From Rhizobium esperanzae (GTDB lineage: Bacteria > Pseudomonadota > Alphaproteobacteria > Rhizobiales > Rhizobiaceae): a stretch of 64,000 bases of DNA. Shown one piece after another: positions 50,615 through 59,570 of the stretch; the stretch's first letter is position 1, and each line of letters opens with the position of its first letter. The translations under genes and the position numbers were made by a program. A model generated the notes under the pieces. That model had not been told where the DNA came from. It saw only the letters and a list, made by a program, of their open reading frames with translations, and did no database searches. The DNA lies in assembly GCF_002204185.1 (NCBI RefSeq), contig NZ_MXPU01000001.1:124001-188000 (forward strand). Direction: 5' to 3'.

Positions 50615-52111
50615 TCAAGCCGCCCGGCGAGCGGTGATGGCAGCATGGCCTTCCGGCCGGGCGCGGAAGCGGCGCAGCAGCTCGATCAGTTGGTCCACCT
50701 CGTCCTTGAGGCGGCCGGTTTCCGCCGACGTGCGCTCGACCATGCCGGAATTCTGCTGGGTGATCTCGCCCATGCTGCGGATCGCCACACTGACCTCGTT
50801 GACGCCGGTCGCCTGATCGCGGGCGGCAGCGGCGATATCGGCGACGAAGCGGTTGATGATGTCGATGCGGCCGATCATGTCGTTCAGCGCCTCGCCGGTG
50901 CTGGAGACGATGCCGACACCCTCATTGACCTGGGTCGAACTCTGCGAGATCAGGTTCTTGATCTCCTTGGCGGCTTCGGCCGTGCGCTGGGCCAGCTGGC
51001 GCACTTCCTGGGCGACGACGGCAAAACCCTTGCCGGCATCGCCGGCGCGCGCTGCCTCGACGCCGGCGTTCAGCGCCAGCAGATTGGTCTGGAAGGCGAT
51101 CTCGTCGATGACGCCGATGATCTTGGAAATCTCCGTCGAGGATTTCTCGATGCCGGCCATCGCCGAGACGGCGCTGGTGACGAGTTCACCCGAATTCTTC
51201 GCCTTCTGCTGCGTCTCGCGTACGGCGTCCGAAGCCTTCTCGGCATTGGCGGCGGTCTGGCCGACGCTGACGGAAAGCTGCTGCAGGGCGGCCGAACTCT
51301 CCTCGACGCCCGCCGCCTGCTGGGCAGTGCGCAACGCCAGGTCATTGGTCGCATTGGAGATGACGTCGGCGCCGTTCATGATATGGCCCGACGTGTCGCG
51401 CACCGATGCGAAGGACTGGCGAAGAGCCTTGACGGCACGATTGTAATCCTCGGCCATCTGCCGGAAATTGCCCGGCAGGTCGGATGGCAGGGTGGCCTCG
51501 AGATCCCCGCTCGACAGCGCCTCCAGACCGCGGCGCAGCTGCTCCAGCGCCATCGTCTGATCAGCCTCGGCTTGGGCGCGCTGCTCTTCAAGAGCCTGGC
51601 GCTTGGCTTCAAGCGTCTCGAGATAGACCGAGATGGAATAATCCATGTCGAGCATGCCCGCCTTGATGACCGCCGACAGCTTCTCGGCGAGCAGTTTACC
51701 CTGCTGGCGCGCGAAGACCGACGGCCACTGCTTCTCCATGATGCCCTTGACGAGTTCGGAGATGACGAGGGCATAGCCGCCGACATACCAGCGCGGCTCC
51801 AGCCCGATGCGGGCATGGGTGCGGCCGACCGCGGTCACGCCATCGACATAGCTCTCGTCGTAGGCGCCGCTGGCGAGATTGGCCCAATGATCCTGCTGGC
51901 GCTTCTTGGCATGGCCGACATGGTTCTTATCGGAAAAGAAGCCCGAAACGGCGGGGGTCTTGGCGATCTTGGCGTAGAATTTATCGAGGGCGCCGCCGAT
52001 CAGCTCTGTAATGACAGGGCGCAGATCCCGCATCGACTTGCGCGCCGCCTCGTCCAGTTCGATGAAATCGAGGCGCTGCCTGAGGGCATTGTCGGTCTGC
52101 TGGGATGTCAT
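50615..52111 (-). CDS. Globin-coupled methyl-accepting chemotaxis protein
   Basis: The 498-residue soluble receptor joins an N-terminal globin sensor domain (about residues 1-170) to a chemoreceptor signalling domain. The proximal haem His is H99 in [12 protein letters not shown], followed by WYVGGY as in HemAT-type aerotaxis receptors. The signalling tip reads [20 protein letters not shown] with [12 protein letters not shown]. There is no membrane segment and no WEEF tail. It resembles the cytoplasmic receptor IcpA/McpY of S. meliloti and should sense oxygen or the energy state. Confidence 0.92.
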   Translation of the reverse strand: MTSQQTDNALRQRLDFIELDEAARKSMRDLRPVITELIGGALDKFYAKIAKTPAVSGFFSDKNHVGHAKKRQQDHWANLASGAYDESYVDGVTAVGRTHARIGLEPRWYVGGYALVISELVKGIMEKQWPSVFARQQGKLLAEKLSAVIKAGMLDMDYSISVYLETLEAKRQALEEQRAQAEADQTMALEQLRRGLEALSSGDLEATLPSDLPGNFRQMAEDYNRAVKALRQSFASVRDTSGHIMNGADVISNATNDLALRTAQQAAGVEESSAALQQLSVSVGQTAANAEKASDAVRETQQKAKNSGELVTSAVSAMAGIEKSSTEISKIIGVIDEIAFQTNLLALNAGVEAARAGDAGKGFAVVAQEVRQLAQRTAEAAKEIKNLISQSSTQVNEGVGIVSSTGEALNDMIGRIDIINRFVADIAAAARDQATGVNEVSVAIRSMGEITQQNSGMVERTSAETGRLKDEVDQLIELLRRFRARPEGHAAITARRAA

Positions 52112-52308
52112 GGAAATCTCTGTATTTGGCGCGACGCGCGGGAGGGAATTTCTGCGATGCAGGTTTGGCGAATATGGTTGAGCAATCGTTAAGTCGGGCT
52201 GCGATTTCTCTTCCATGAGTGGAAGCCCGCTCGCGAAGATAGAGCGTATGGCCAATTTCGTTCACGTTTTGATCTTCATATCGCCGTTTCTTCTGTTATG
52301 GTTGCGGC

Positions 52309-53532
52309 ATGACCGTCCATTCCGAATCGCTCGCCCTTTCGCTTACCTCGATCAGCCCGGCCATGCTGGCGCTTGCCGGCGGGCTTCTCGCGGCCCTCGT
52401 CGTCCTGATTATCGTCCTTTTCCTGCGCGCCGGCGGCCTTCGCCGTGAACAGGCGGAGGAAGCGGAGCTGCGCGCCAGGGAAGGCGAGGCGCGCATGGCC
52501 GAGCTTTTGAAGATTCAGGCGGAGATGCAGGGCCGCATTGCGGCCATGGCCGAGGTTTTCGGCGCGCGTCAGAGCGAGCTCAACCAGGCAATCAGCCAGC
52601 GTCTCGACGGCATGTCGCAGCGCGTCAGCTCGACAATTACGGAGCAGACGAAATCGACGCATGAGAACCTGCAGCGGCTGCAGGAGCGGCTGGCGATCAT
52701 CGATGCCGCGCAGAACAATATCCAGACGCTCGCCAAGGACGTCGTCGGACTGCAGGCGATTCTCTCGAACAAGCAGACGCGCGGCGCCTTCGGCCAGTCG
52801 CGGATGGAGACGATCGTCGCGGACGGCCTGCCGATGGGCGCTTATGCCTTCCAGCAGACGCTTTCGAACGGCTCGCGGCCGGACTGCACCATCCGCATGC
52901 CGAACGGCGCGCCGCCGCTCGTCATCGATGCAAAGTTCCCGCTCGAAGCCTGGAACGCCATCCGCGACGCCGGCAGCCCCGAGGCCGCCAAGATCGCCGG
53001 CCAGCAGTTCCGCCGCGACATGGAGATCCATATCCGGGATATTTCGGAGAAATATCTGATTCAGGGGGAAACCCAGGAGACGGCCTTTCTCTTCGTGCCG
53101 TCAGAATCGATTTTCGCGGAGATCCACGAGAACTTCGAGGCCCTGGTGCAGAAGGCGCACCGGGCGCGCATCGTCATCGTATCACCATCACTGCTGATGC
53201 TGTCGATCCAGGTCATCCAGGCGGTGCTGAAAGACCAGCGCATGCGGGCGCAGGCGCATCTGATCCAGGGCGAGGTGGCGCTGCTGATGGACGATCTCAG
53301 CCGCCTCGACGAGCGGGTGCGCAAGCTGCAGGGCCATTTCGCCATGGCGCAGAAGGATATCGACATGGTGGTCACGTCAGCCGACAAGCTCACCAGGCGC
53401 GGCGCCAAGATCGAGGCGCTGGAATTCGAGGCAGGCGGCGACGCCAAACCCGCCCGCCACGACGAGACTCCGGCCAAATCCGTGGAAAGCCGTACTGGCC
53501 TTCTCAAGCTTCGGGTGGTTGACGAGGAGTGA
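52309..53532 (+). CDS. rmuC: DNA recombination protein RmuC
   Basis: The 407-residue protein has an N-terminal membrane anchor (AMLALAGGLLAALVVLIIVL), a long coiled coil (about residues 45-140) and the RmuC domain related to restriction-endonuclease folds (AFGQSRMETIVADGLP, PLVIDAKFPLEAW, FVPSESIFAEIHEN). RmuC limits rearrangements at inverted repeats in E. coli. It stands alone and opposes the globin-coupled receptor gene. Confidence 0.93.
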   Translation: MTVHSESLALSLTSISPAMLALAGGLLAALVVLIIVLFLRAGGLRREQAEEAELRAREGEARMAELLKIQAEMQGRIAAMAEVFGARQSELNQAISQRLDGMSQRVSSTITEQTKSTHENLQRLQERLAIIDAAQNNIQTLAKDVVGLQAILSNKQTRGAFGQSRMETIVADGLPMGAYAFQQTLSNGSRPDCTIRMPNGAPPLVIDAKFPLEAWNAIRDAGSPEAAKIAGQQFRRDMEIHIRDISEKYLIQGETQETAFLFVPSESIFAEIHENFEALVQKAHRARIVIVSPSLLMLSIQVIQAVLKDQRMRAQAHLIQGEVALLMDDLSRLDERVRKLQGHFAMAQKDIDMVVTSADKLTRRGAKIEALEFEAGGDAKPARHDETPAKSVESRTGLLKLRVVDEE

Positions 53533-53611
53533 TCGCTTCGGGCAGTGTCTCGCCCCATGAAATAGCAGGAGCATGATGTCATTCGCATGCTCCAAAGGAC
53601 GGGACAGCCTG

Positions 53612-54508
53612 ATGATCACAGTTTTCGGATCCATCAACATGGATCTCATCGCCACGACCGAGCGACTGCCAAAGCCCGGCGAGACGGTGGCCGGCAACGG
53701 TTTTGCCACGGCCGCCGGCGGCAAGGGCGCCAACCAGGCGCTGGCAGCCCGTCGCGCCGGCCGCTATGTGCACATGGCCGGCGCCGTCGGCAAGGATGCT
53801 TTTGCCGCCGATGCTCTCGCCCTGCTCGATGAGGCCGGAACCGACCTCTCCCTCGTCAAGCATGTCGACGGCCCCACAGGCACGGCGCTGATCCTCGTGG
53901 GCGGCGACGGCGAGAACATGATCGCCGTGGTTCCGGGCGCCAACGGCTTGGTCACGCCTGCGGATGCGGAAATCGCGATCGGCCGCATGAACGAAGGCGA
54001 CATGCTGATGTTGCAGCTCGAGGTGCCTGTCGCGGCCGTCGAACGCGCGCTCTCGGCCGCGCGCGCCAAAGGCATCACCAGCATCCTCAACCTCGCCCCC
54101 TTGATCCCCGATGCACCGCGTCTCGGTCGCCTGGCCGATATCGTCATTGCCAATGAGACCGAGTTCGAGCGGCTCGCCGGACAGAACGGCATGGACACGC
54201 AAGAGCGCGAGGCAGCGCTTGTCCGCCTGCATCAGGAGACCGGCCAGACGCTGATCGTGACGCTCGGTGGTGACGGCGTCATCGCCATCCGCGACGGGGT
54301 CATTTCACGGGCGCAAGGGTTGGCGATCGATCCTGTCGACACGGTCGGAGCGGGAGACACCTTCTGCGGCTATTTCGCCGCCAGCCTCGATGACGTGGAT
54401 TTTCCGACGGCGCTGCGCCGCGCGGCGGTCGCCGGTTCACTCGCATGCCTCAAATCAGGCGCGCAACCGTCGATTCCTTTGAGCGAGGAAGTCGCAGACA
54501 GAATATAG
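53612..54508 (+). CDS. rbsK: Ribokinase-family (PfkB) sugar kinase
   Basis: The 298-residue kinase starts MITVFGSINMDLIATTERLPKPGET and contains the ribokinase signatures GGKGANQALAARRAG and DTVGAGDTFCGYFAASL (catalytic Asp). Ribokinase converts ribose to ribose 5-phosphate; other PfkB sugars cannot be excluded. It is far from the sugar transporter at the left end of the window and stands alone. The ATG at 53612 is the first that keeps the conserved opening. Confidence 0.88.
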   Translation: MITVFGSINMDLIATTERLPKPGETVAGNGFATAAGGKGANQALAARRAGRYVHMAGAVGKDAFAADALALLDEAGTDLSLVKHVDGPTGTALILVGGDGENMIAVVPGANGLVTPADAEIAIGRMNEGDMLMLQLEVPVAAVERALSAARAKGITSILNLAPLIPDAPRLGRLADIVIANETEFERLAGQNGMDTQEREAALVRLHQETGQTLIVTLGGDGVIAIRDGVISRAQGLAIDPVDTVGAGDTFCGYFAASLDDVDFPTALRRAAVAGSLACLKSGAQPSIPLSEEVADRI

Positions 54509-54615
54509 GCTGGCCTCCTTGCGAAAGGTGGCCGGACCTCCCTTCGAGTTTTGAGGGGATTTCTGCGGCTTTCCTCATATAAACCCCTAAAGTTTCACTC
54601 AAATTTAAGAGGTCT

Positions 54616-54641
54616 CCGGCGATCTTCCCAGTGATCGCCGG
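54616..54641 (+). other. Hairpin in the leader of the dCache chemoreceptor gene
   Basis: CCGGCGATC and GATCGCCGG pair perfectly over 9 bp with an 8-base loop, about 110 bases before the chemoreceptor start and about 110 bases after rbsK. It has no T-run. It may be a terminator for rbsK or a leader structure. Confidence 0.35.
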
Positions 54642-54750
54642 GTCTTCGCGCTTGCGGATCCGCGGCTCATGCGGCTGCTCCATGACGGAGCCATGCCTTC
54701 GCTCCTGTGCCGAAGAATGCCCCTTCGGCGCATCCTTGCCCGAGGACCCC

Positions 54751-57105
54751 ATGTTCATCTTTCGCATGAAATCGCTTGCGGCGAAGCTTATCGTCATCAC
54801 CGGCATCGCCATCGCGCTTGTTCTCATCGTTTCGAATTTCTTCCTCATCGGCCAGACCCGGGATCGCGTCCAGACGCTGACGATGGATCAGGCCAACCTC
54901 GAAGCAAAATCGATCGCCAATGAAATCGCCGCCAATGTCGGCGAGCTCGCCAGTGCCGCGCGCAGCATGATGGGCGTTCTCGGCCGCGCCCATGACGGCA
55001 AGTCGCTCGATCGCAAGGGCATGATCAACGTGCTGAAGGCCAATCTCGAACAGAACGCCTTTGCCTTCGGCAGCTGGTTCTGCGAGCAGCTCGGCGCGCT
55101 CGACGGCAAGACCACCGAGATCGCCAACAATAATGACGAAGGCACGAACAAGAACGGCGCCTTCACGCCCTATTGGTCGAAGACCAAGGACGGTGGCATT
55201 CAATACTCCACCTTCGACAATGACTATACCGCCGAATGGTGGAAGCTTGCTGCCGACAGCGGCAAGGGCGCGATCACAACCCCCTATCTCGCCCAGGGAA
55301 CAGATGTACCGACGCTGCTGACATCAATTGCCTATCCCGTCATAGCGGGCGGCAAGATGATCGGTGTCGGCGGTGTCGACATCTCGCTGAAGTCGCTGAC
55401 CGACAAGCTGCAGGCGCTGCATCCCTTCGGCTCGGGGCGCGTGACGCTGCTGTCGCAGGCCGGCAACTGGATCGTCGCGCCGATCCCCGACCTGATGACG
55501 AAACAATATGACGGCGAAGGCGCCGACGTCGTCAAGGCGGCGCTGTCGAACAAGCAGCCCGGCCTTGTCAGGAATCTCACTTATGACGGCCTCGACCCCT
55601 TCGACCGCGTCGTCTATCCGTTCGAAGTCCCCGGCGTCAACGCCACCTGGGTCGTGCTTGTCGATGTCCCGCACACGGCGATCAACGCGCCGGTGCAGGA
55701 CCAGACCTACATGATGATCGCCACCGGCCTGATCGTGCTCGGTGCGGTGATGCTCGCGCTCTATTTCGCCGTCCGCTCGCTCGTACAGCGGCCGCTCGGC
55801 AGCCTTGTCGCTAGCGTCAAAACGCTCAGCGACGGCGAATATGCCGAACCCATCGCTGCCCAGGACCGTACCGACGAAGTCGGTTCGGTCGCCAAGGCGC
55901 TCGAAGGCTTCCGCTTCAAACTCGCCGACTCCAGGCGCCTCGAAGACGAGGCCACCCACCAGCGACAGGCCGCCGAGACCGAGCGCAGCCGTTCGGAATC
56001 GGAACGGCAACAATCGGTGTCGCTGCAGCGTCATATCGTCTCGATCGTCGGCGCCGGCCTTTCCGAACTGTCCCAGGGCAATCTGGGTCACCGCATCACT
56101 GAGGAATTCCCCGGCGAATACGGCAAACTGAAGCAGGACTTCAACGCCGCGCTTGCGAGCCTCGAAGAGACCATCAACACGATGAATCTCAGCGTCGTCA
56201 ATATCGGCGCCGGCACCGGCGAGATCAGCAACAGCGCTTCCGACCTCGCCAAACGCACCGAGCAGCAGGCGGCAAGCCTGGAAGAGACGGCGGCAGCGCT
56301 CAATGAGCTTACCGCCCAGGTCGATTCCAGTGCCGAGAATGCCCGCACGGCTGCCGACAACGTCAACCTCGCCTGCCAGGATGCCGAGAAATCAGGCGAA
56401 GTGGTGCAGAAAGCCATCGCCTCCATGCAGGGGATCGAGCAGTCTTCGACGGAGGTTTCGCGGATCATCGGCGTCATCGACGAAATCGCCTTCCAGACGA
56501 ACCTGCTGGCGCTGAATGCCGGCGTCGAAGCGGCCCGCGCCGGCGAAGCCGGCAAGGGTTTTGCCGTCGTCGCCCAGGAAGTGCGTGAACTCGCGCAGCG
56601 TTCGGCCAATGCTGCCAAGGAGATCAAGACGCTGATCAACACCTCGGCCGTCCAGGTCAAGGAAGGCGTCGATCTCGTCGGGCGCGCGGGCGGCACGCTG
56701 CACAAGATCGCCGAACAGGTGATGGGCATCAACAGCCTCATCCGGCAGATCTCGGCATCGGCGAGCGAACAGGCGGTCGGGCTGAAGGAAATCAACCAGG
56801 CCATGAACCAGATGGATCAGGTGACGCAGCAGAATGCGGCGATGGTGGAGGAAGCGACCGCCGCCAGCGTGGCGCTCAACGACGAGGCGCAGACGCTGAA
56901 GGCGCTCGCCACACGCTTCAGCGTCTCCGGCTCCGCCAACGCGACTGCACTCGCCTCCGTGGCAAGGCAGATGCGTGCGCCGGCTGCAGCCCCCTCGCAT
57001 TTCGCGGCCGCTCCCGCGGTCCGCCACGCCCCGGCGACCCGCCGCACCACGCCTCAATCGCATGGCTCGGCTGCCGTGGCTCAGGATAACTGGGAAGAGT
57101 TCTGA
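54751..57105 (+). CDS. dCache-type methyl-accepting chemotaxis protein with CheR-tether tail
   Basis: The 784-residue receptor has a membrane helix at about residues 9-29, a large periplasmic dCache sensor (WFCEQLGALDG, YWSKTKDGGIQYSTFDND, AEWWKLAADSGKGAIT, TLLTSIAYPVIAGGKMIGVG), a second membrane helix at about 315-337, a HAMP domain and the signalling domain with [20 protein letters not shown]. It ends DNWEEF. The dCache fold usually binds amino acids, amines or organic acids. The ATG at 54751 is chosen; one at 54766 is possible. Confidence 0.93.
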   Translation: MFIFRMKSLAAKLIVITGIAIALVLIVSNFFLIGQTRDRVQTLTMDQANLEAKSIANEIAANVGELASAARSMMGVLGRAHDGKSLDRKGMINVLKANLEQNAFAFGSWFCEQLGALDGKTTEIANNNDEGTNKNGAFTPYWSKTKDGGIQYSTFDNDYTAEWWKLAADSGKGAITTPYLAQGTDVPTLLTSIAYPVIAGGKMIGVGGVDISLKSLTDKLQALHPFGSGRVTLLSQAGNWIVAPIPDLMTKQYDGEGADVVKAALSNKQPGLVRNLTYDGLDPFDRVVYPFEVPGVNATWVVLVDVPHTAINAPVQDQTYMMIATGLIVLGAVMLALYFAVRSLVQRPLGSLVASVKTLSDGEYAEPIAAQDRTDEVGSVAKALEGFRFKLADSRRLEDEATHQRQAAETERSRSESERQQSVSLQRHIVSIVGAGLSELSQGNLGHRITEEFPGEYGKLKQDFNAALASLEETINTMNLSVVNIGAGTGEISNSASDLAKRTEQQAASLEETAAALNELTAQVDSSAENARTAADNVNLACQDAEKSGEVVQKAIASMQGIEQSSTEVSRIIGVIDEIAFQTNLLALNAGVEAARAGEAGKGFAVVAQEVRELAQRSANAAKEIKTLINTSAVQVKEGVDLVGRAGGTLHKIAEQVMGINSLIRQISASASEQAVGLKEINQAMNQMDQVTQQNAAMVEEATAASVALNDEAQTLKALATRFSVSGSANATALASVARQMRAPAAAPSHFAAAPAVRHAPATRRTTPQSHGSAAVAQDNWEEF

Positions 57106-57129
57106 CCGTTCAGCCCTGCATAAGAAAAA

Positions 57130-57155
57130 AAGGCGCCTGCGAAATCAGGCGCCTT
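57130..57155. terminator. Bidirectional terminator between mcp and ptsN
   Basis: AAGGCGCCTG / CAGGCGCCTT pairs perfectly over 10 bp with a 6-base loop and has TTTT on the plus side and an A-run on the other, so it can end both converging transcripts. Confidence 0.9.
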
Positions 57156-57178
57156 TTTTCATTTAGGGATTATGCAGC

Positions 57179-57643
57179 TCAAGCAGCGTTCGACGTCTGC
57201 TCCTCGTTGAGGAAGGCGTAGATCGCCGAGGCGGAATCGGTGGCCCGCAGCTTTGCCACCAGGTCTTGATCGCGCAGGACGCGGGCGATGCGCGACAGGG
57301 CTTTGAGATGATCGGCGCCGGCGCCCTCCGGTGCCAGCAGCAGGAAGACGAGATCGACGGGCTGGTCGTCCAGCGCTTCGAAATCGACAGGCTGCTCCAG
57401 CCGGGCGAAGATGCCGACGATGGAATGAATGTTCACCAGCTTGCCGTGGGGAATGGCGATACCGTTGCCTACGCCGGTCGAGCCGAGGCGTTCGCGCTGC
57501 AGGATGACGTCGAAAATCTCCCGTTCGGAGAGCCCGGTGATCCTCGCGGCTCTTGCCGCCAATTCCTGAAGCAACTGTTTCTTGGAATTTACTCTGAGGG
57601 CGGGAATGATCGCATCCTGATGGAGCAAATCTGCCAATGCCAT
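57179..57643 (-). CDS. ptsN: Nitrogen-regulatory PTS IIA protein
   Basis: The 154-residue EIIA-Ntr has its phosphorylation site at H66 in GNGIAIPHGKL and the expected ERLGSTGVG loop. It takes phosphate from NPr and regulates processes such as potassium uptake and ABC transport in rhizobia. It lies downstream of hpf on the same strand with a hairpin between. Confidence 0.96.
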   Translation of the reverse strand: MALADLLHQDAIIPALRVNSKKQLLQELAARAARITGLSEREIFDVILQRERLGSTGVGNGIAIPHGKLVNIHSIVGIFARLEQPVDFEALDDQPVDLVFLLLAPEGAGADHLKALSRIARVLRDQDLVAKLRATDSASAIYAFLNEEQTSNAA

Positions 57644-57681
57644 TTCTTTTTCCTTCTGTCGCCGGGATCAGATGATGCGAG

Positions 57682-57704
57682 GAGCGGCGGCGATACCGCC
57701 GCTC
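57682..57704 (-). terminator. Hairpin between hpf and ptsN
   Basis: GAGCGGCGG / CCGCCGCTC pairs perfectly with a 5-base loop in the 73-base gap. It has no T-run and more likely attenuates or protects the transcript than ends it. Confidence 0.45.
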
Positions 57705-57716
57705 ACCGCCCTGATC

Positions 57717-58292
57717 TCAGCCTTTGATATTGGCTGAATCGATCCAGCCAATATTTCCGTCGTGCCGACGATAAACGATATTCAGATGTTCCTTGCCGGG
57801 ACTGCGGAACAGGAGAAGCGGCTCATCGGTCATGTCGAGCGCCATCACGGCGGTGGCGACGGACATGGTCTTCAACTGCTTCGTGCTTTCAGCGACGATT
57901 GCCGGGGCGAAATCGTCGGGAATTTCATCCTCGTGATCAGGAACGGAGTCCATGACCGTGTAGGAGACTTCTGCAAAGCCATTCAGGTGGTTTCCGGCAT
58001 GATGGTCCTTCAGCTTGCGCTTGTAGCGGCGCAGACGCTTCTCGATGCGCTCGGAAGCGGCGTCGAAGGCAAGCAGCGGATCGGTTGCTTCGCCGGCGGC
58101 ATGCAGCACCACCCCGCTGTCGAGATGAAGCTTGCAGTCTGCCGAGAAACGAGAACTCGCCTTTTCGACGGTCACCTGGCCGGAATACCCCCCGTCGAAG
58201 TATTTCGTGATGGCCATAGCAATTTGGTCCTCGATCTTTTGACGGAAGGATTCACCAATTTCCATATGTTTCCCGGATACACGCACACTCAT
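57717..58292 (-). CDS. hpf: Long-form ribosome hibernation promoting factor
   Basis: The 191-residue protein has the N-terminal HPF/YfiA domain (VRVSGKHMEIGESFRQKIED, with basic ERIEKRLRRYKRKLKDHH) and the C-terminal dimerisation domain (MSVATAVMALDMTDEPLLLF) that pairs 70S ribosomes directly into 100S dimers. The ATG at 58292 has AAGGGA upstream. It is the usual neighbour of rpoN and ptsN, although here a transporter gene separates it from rpoN. Confidence 0.95.
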   Translation of the reverse strand: MSVRVSGKHMEIGESFRQKIEDQIAMAITKYFDGGYSGQVTVEKASSRFSADCKLHLDSGVVLHAAGEATDPLLAFDAASERIEKRLRRYKRKLKDHHAGNHLNGFAEVSYTVMDSVPDHEDEIPDDFAPAIVAESTKQLKTMSVATAVMALDMTDEPLLLFRSPGKEHLNIVYRRHDGNIGWIDSANIKG

Positions 58293-58576
58293 GGAGTTTC
58301 CCTTCTTATGGTCGTTTGCGGGTATCAGTTTACGCCAAGCCTCAGGTTCATCCAAGCACTTCGCGCAATCTCAAGCAAGATCGGCGTGGGCCTGCGGGCC
58401 CTCGGTGCCCTTTGGATGATGGGGATAACTTCAAAAAGCGCTCACGGCGTCGATTGCGGCGGGCTTCTAGCCAGAGCTTACCAGAAAGTCAATAGGAGGC
58501 CGAATCAGCCCCGGGTCGCAGAAGCTGTAGCAAATCTCCTGCGGAAGGAGCCTTCCAGCAACTTCCTTTCATGAGC

Positions 58577-59482
58577 TCACGCGCTTCGGGCCTGCGTTGT
58601 GCGCGGCATCGTCATGGCGATGACACCGAGAATGACGCAGGTGAGCCCGATCCAAGCCGTCGGGCTCAGGCTTTCACCGAGGAAGACGATACCGATCGCG
58701 ACACCGATCGGCACGCGGAGATAGGCTTGCGACGTGGTTCCGACCGAACCCAGCGTCTGAACGAGGCGGAAATAGATCGTAAAGGCAAGCGCCGTCGAAA
58801 AGGCGGAAAGGGCAAGCAACGCCAGTACCGATGCGGCCGAGGGATCGAGCCCCCACGGCCGATCGACGATCAGGCTCACGGGCATCAGAATGACCGCGCC
58901 CGAGATCAGCGAACCGGCCGCCGGCACAGCGGGATCAAGGCCTCTGAAGTTCTTGCTGAAAATCGCGGCCCCGGCATAACAGATGGTCGCCAGGATGATG
59001 GCAAGCTGCGCCATCAGGCTTTCGCCAAGACCGCCGAGCGCTTCGACGCCGATGACGAGGCAGATGCCGGCAAGCCCGGAGACGACGCCGAATAGCTTTC
59101 GCGCCGTCGCCTGCTCATGGCGGGTTATCGACACGGTCAGCAGGAAGGTGAAGATCGGCGTCGCCGAATTCAGGATCACCGCCAGTCCGGCATCGACGGA
59201 CTGCTCCGCCCAGGCGATCAGAGTGAAAGGAATGACGCTGTTCAGACAGGCCTGGACGACGAACAGGCGCCATGTCGCGCGGTCGCGCGGCAGGCGGACA
59301 TGCCGATGGCGAAGCACGGCCAGCAGAATGGCGCCGGCGATCAGTGTGCGCACCGCGATCAAGGTCACCGGCGGGATCGTTTCGACCCCGATCTTGATAA
59401 AGGTGTAGGAAGAACCCCAGAGGGTCGCCAGCACCAAAAGCAGGACAAGTTCTTTGGCAAGCTTCGGATTTTGCGGCGTCAT
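58577..59482 (-). CDS. EamA/DMT-family transporter
   Basis: The 301-residue protein has ten predicted membrane helices in two EamA repeats (LLVLATLWGSSYTFIKIGVE near the start; CYAGAAIFSKNFRGL opening the second). Members export amino acids or other metabolites; the substrate is not predictable. It lies between rpoN and hpf on the same strand, an unusual place for it. A GTG two codons before the chosen ATG is possible. Confidence 0.87.
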   Translation of the reverse strand: MTPQNPKLAKELVLLLVLATLWGSSYTFIKIGVETIPPVTLIAVRTLIAGAILLAVLRHRHVRLPRDRATWRLFVVQACLNSVIPFTLIAWAEQSVDAGLAVILNSATPIFTFLLTVSITRHEQATARKLFGVVSGLAGICLVIGVEALGGLGESLMAQLAIILATICYAGAAIFSKNFRGLDPAVPAAGSLISGAVILMPVSLIVDRPWGLDPSAASVLALLALSAFSTALAFTIYFRLVQTLGSVGTTSQAYLRVPIGVAIGIVFLGESLSPTAWIGLTCVILGVIAMTMPRTTQARSA

Positions 59483-59570
59483 AGGCACATCGATATTCGT
59501 TTAAGACACGGGAGAAATAGGCCAATTTGCGAAGTGGATGCTTCGATCACCGTCGAAGCGTCCTGCTGCC

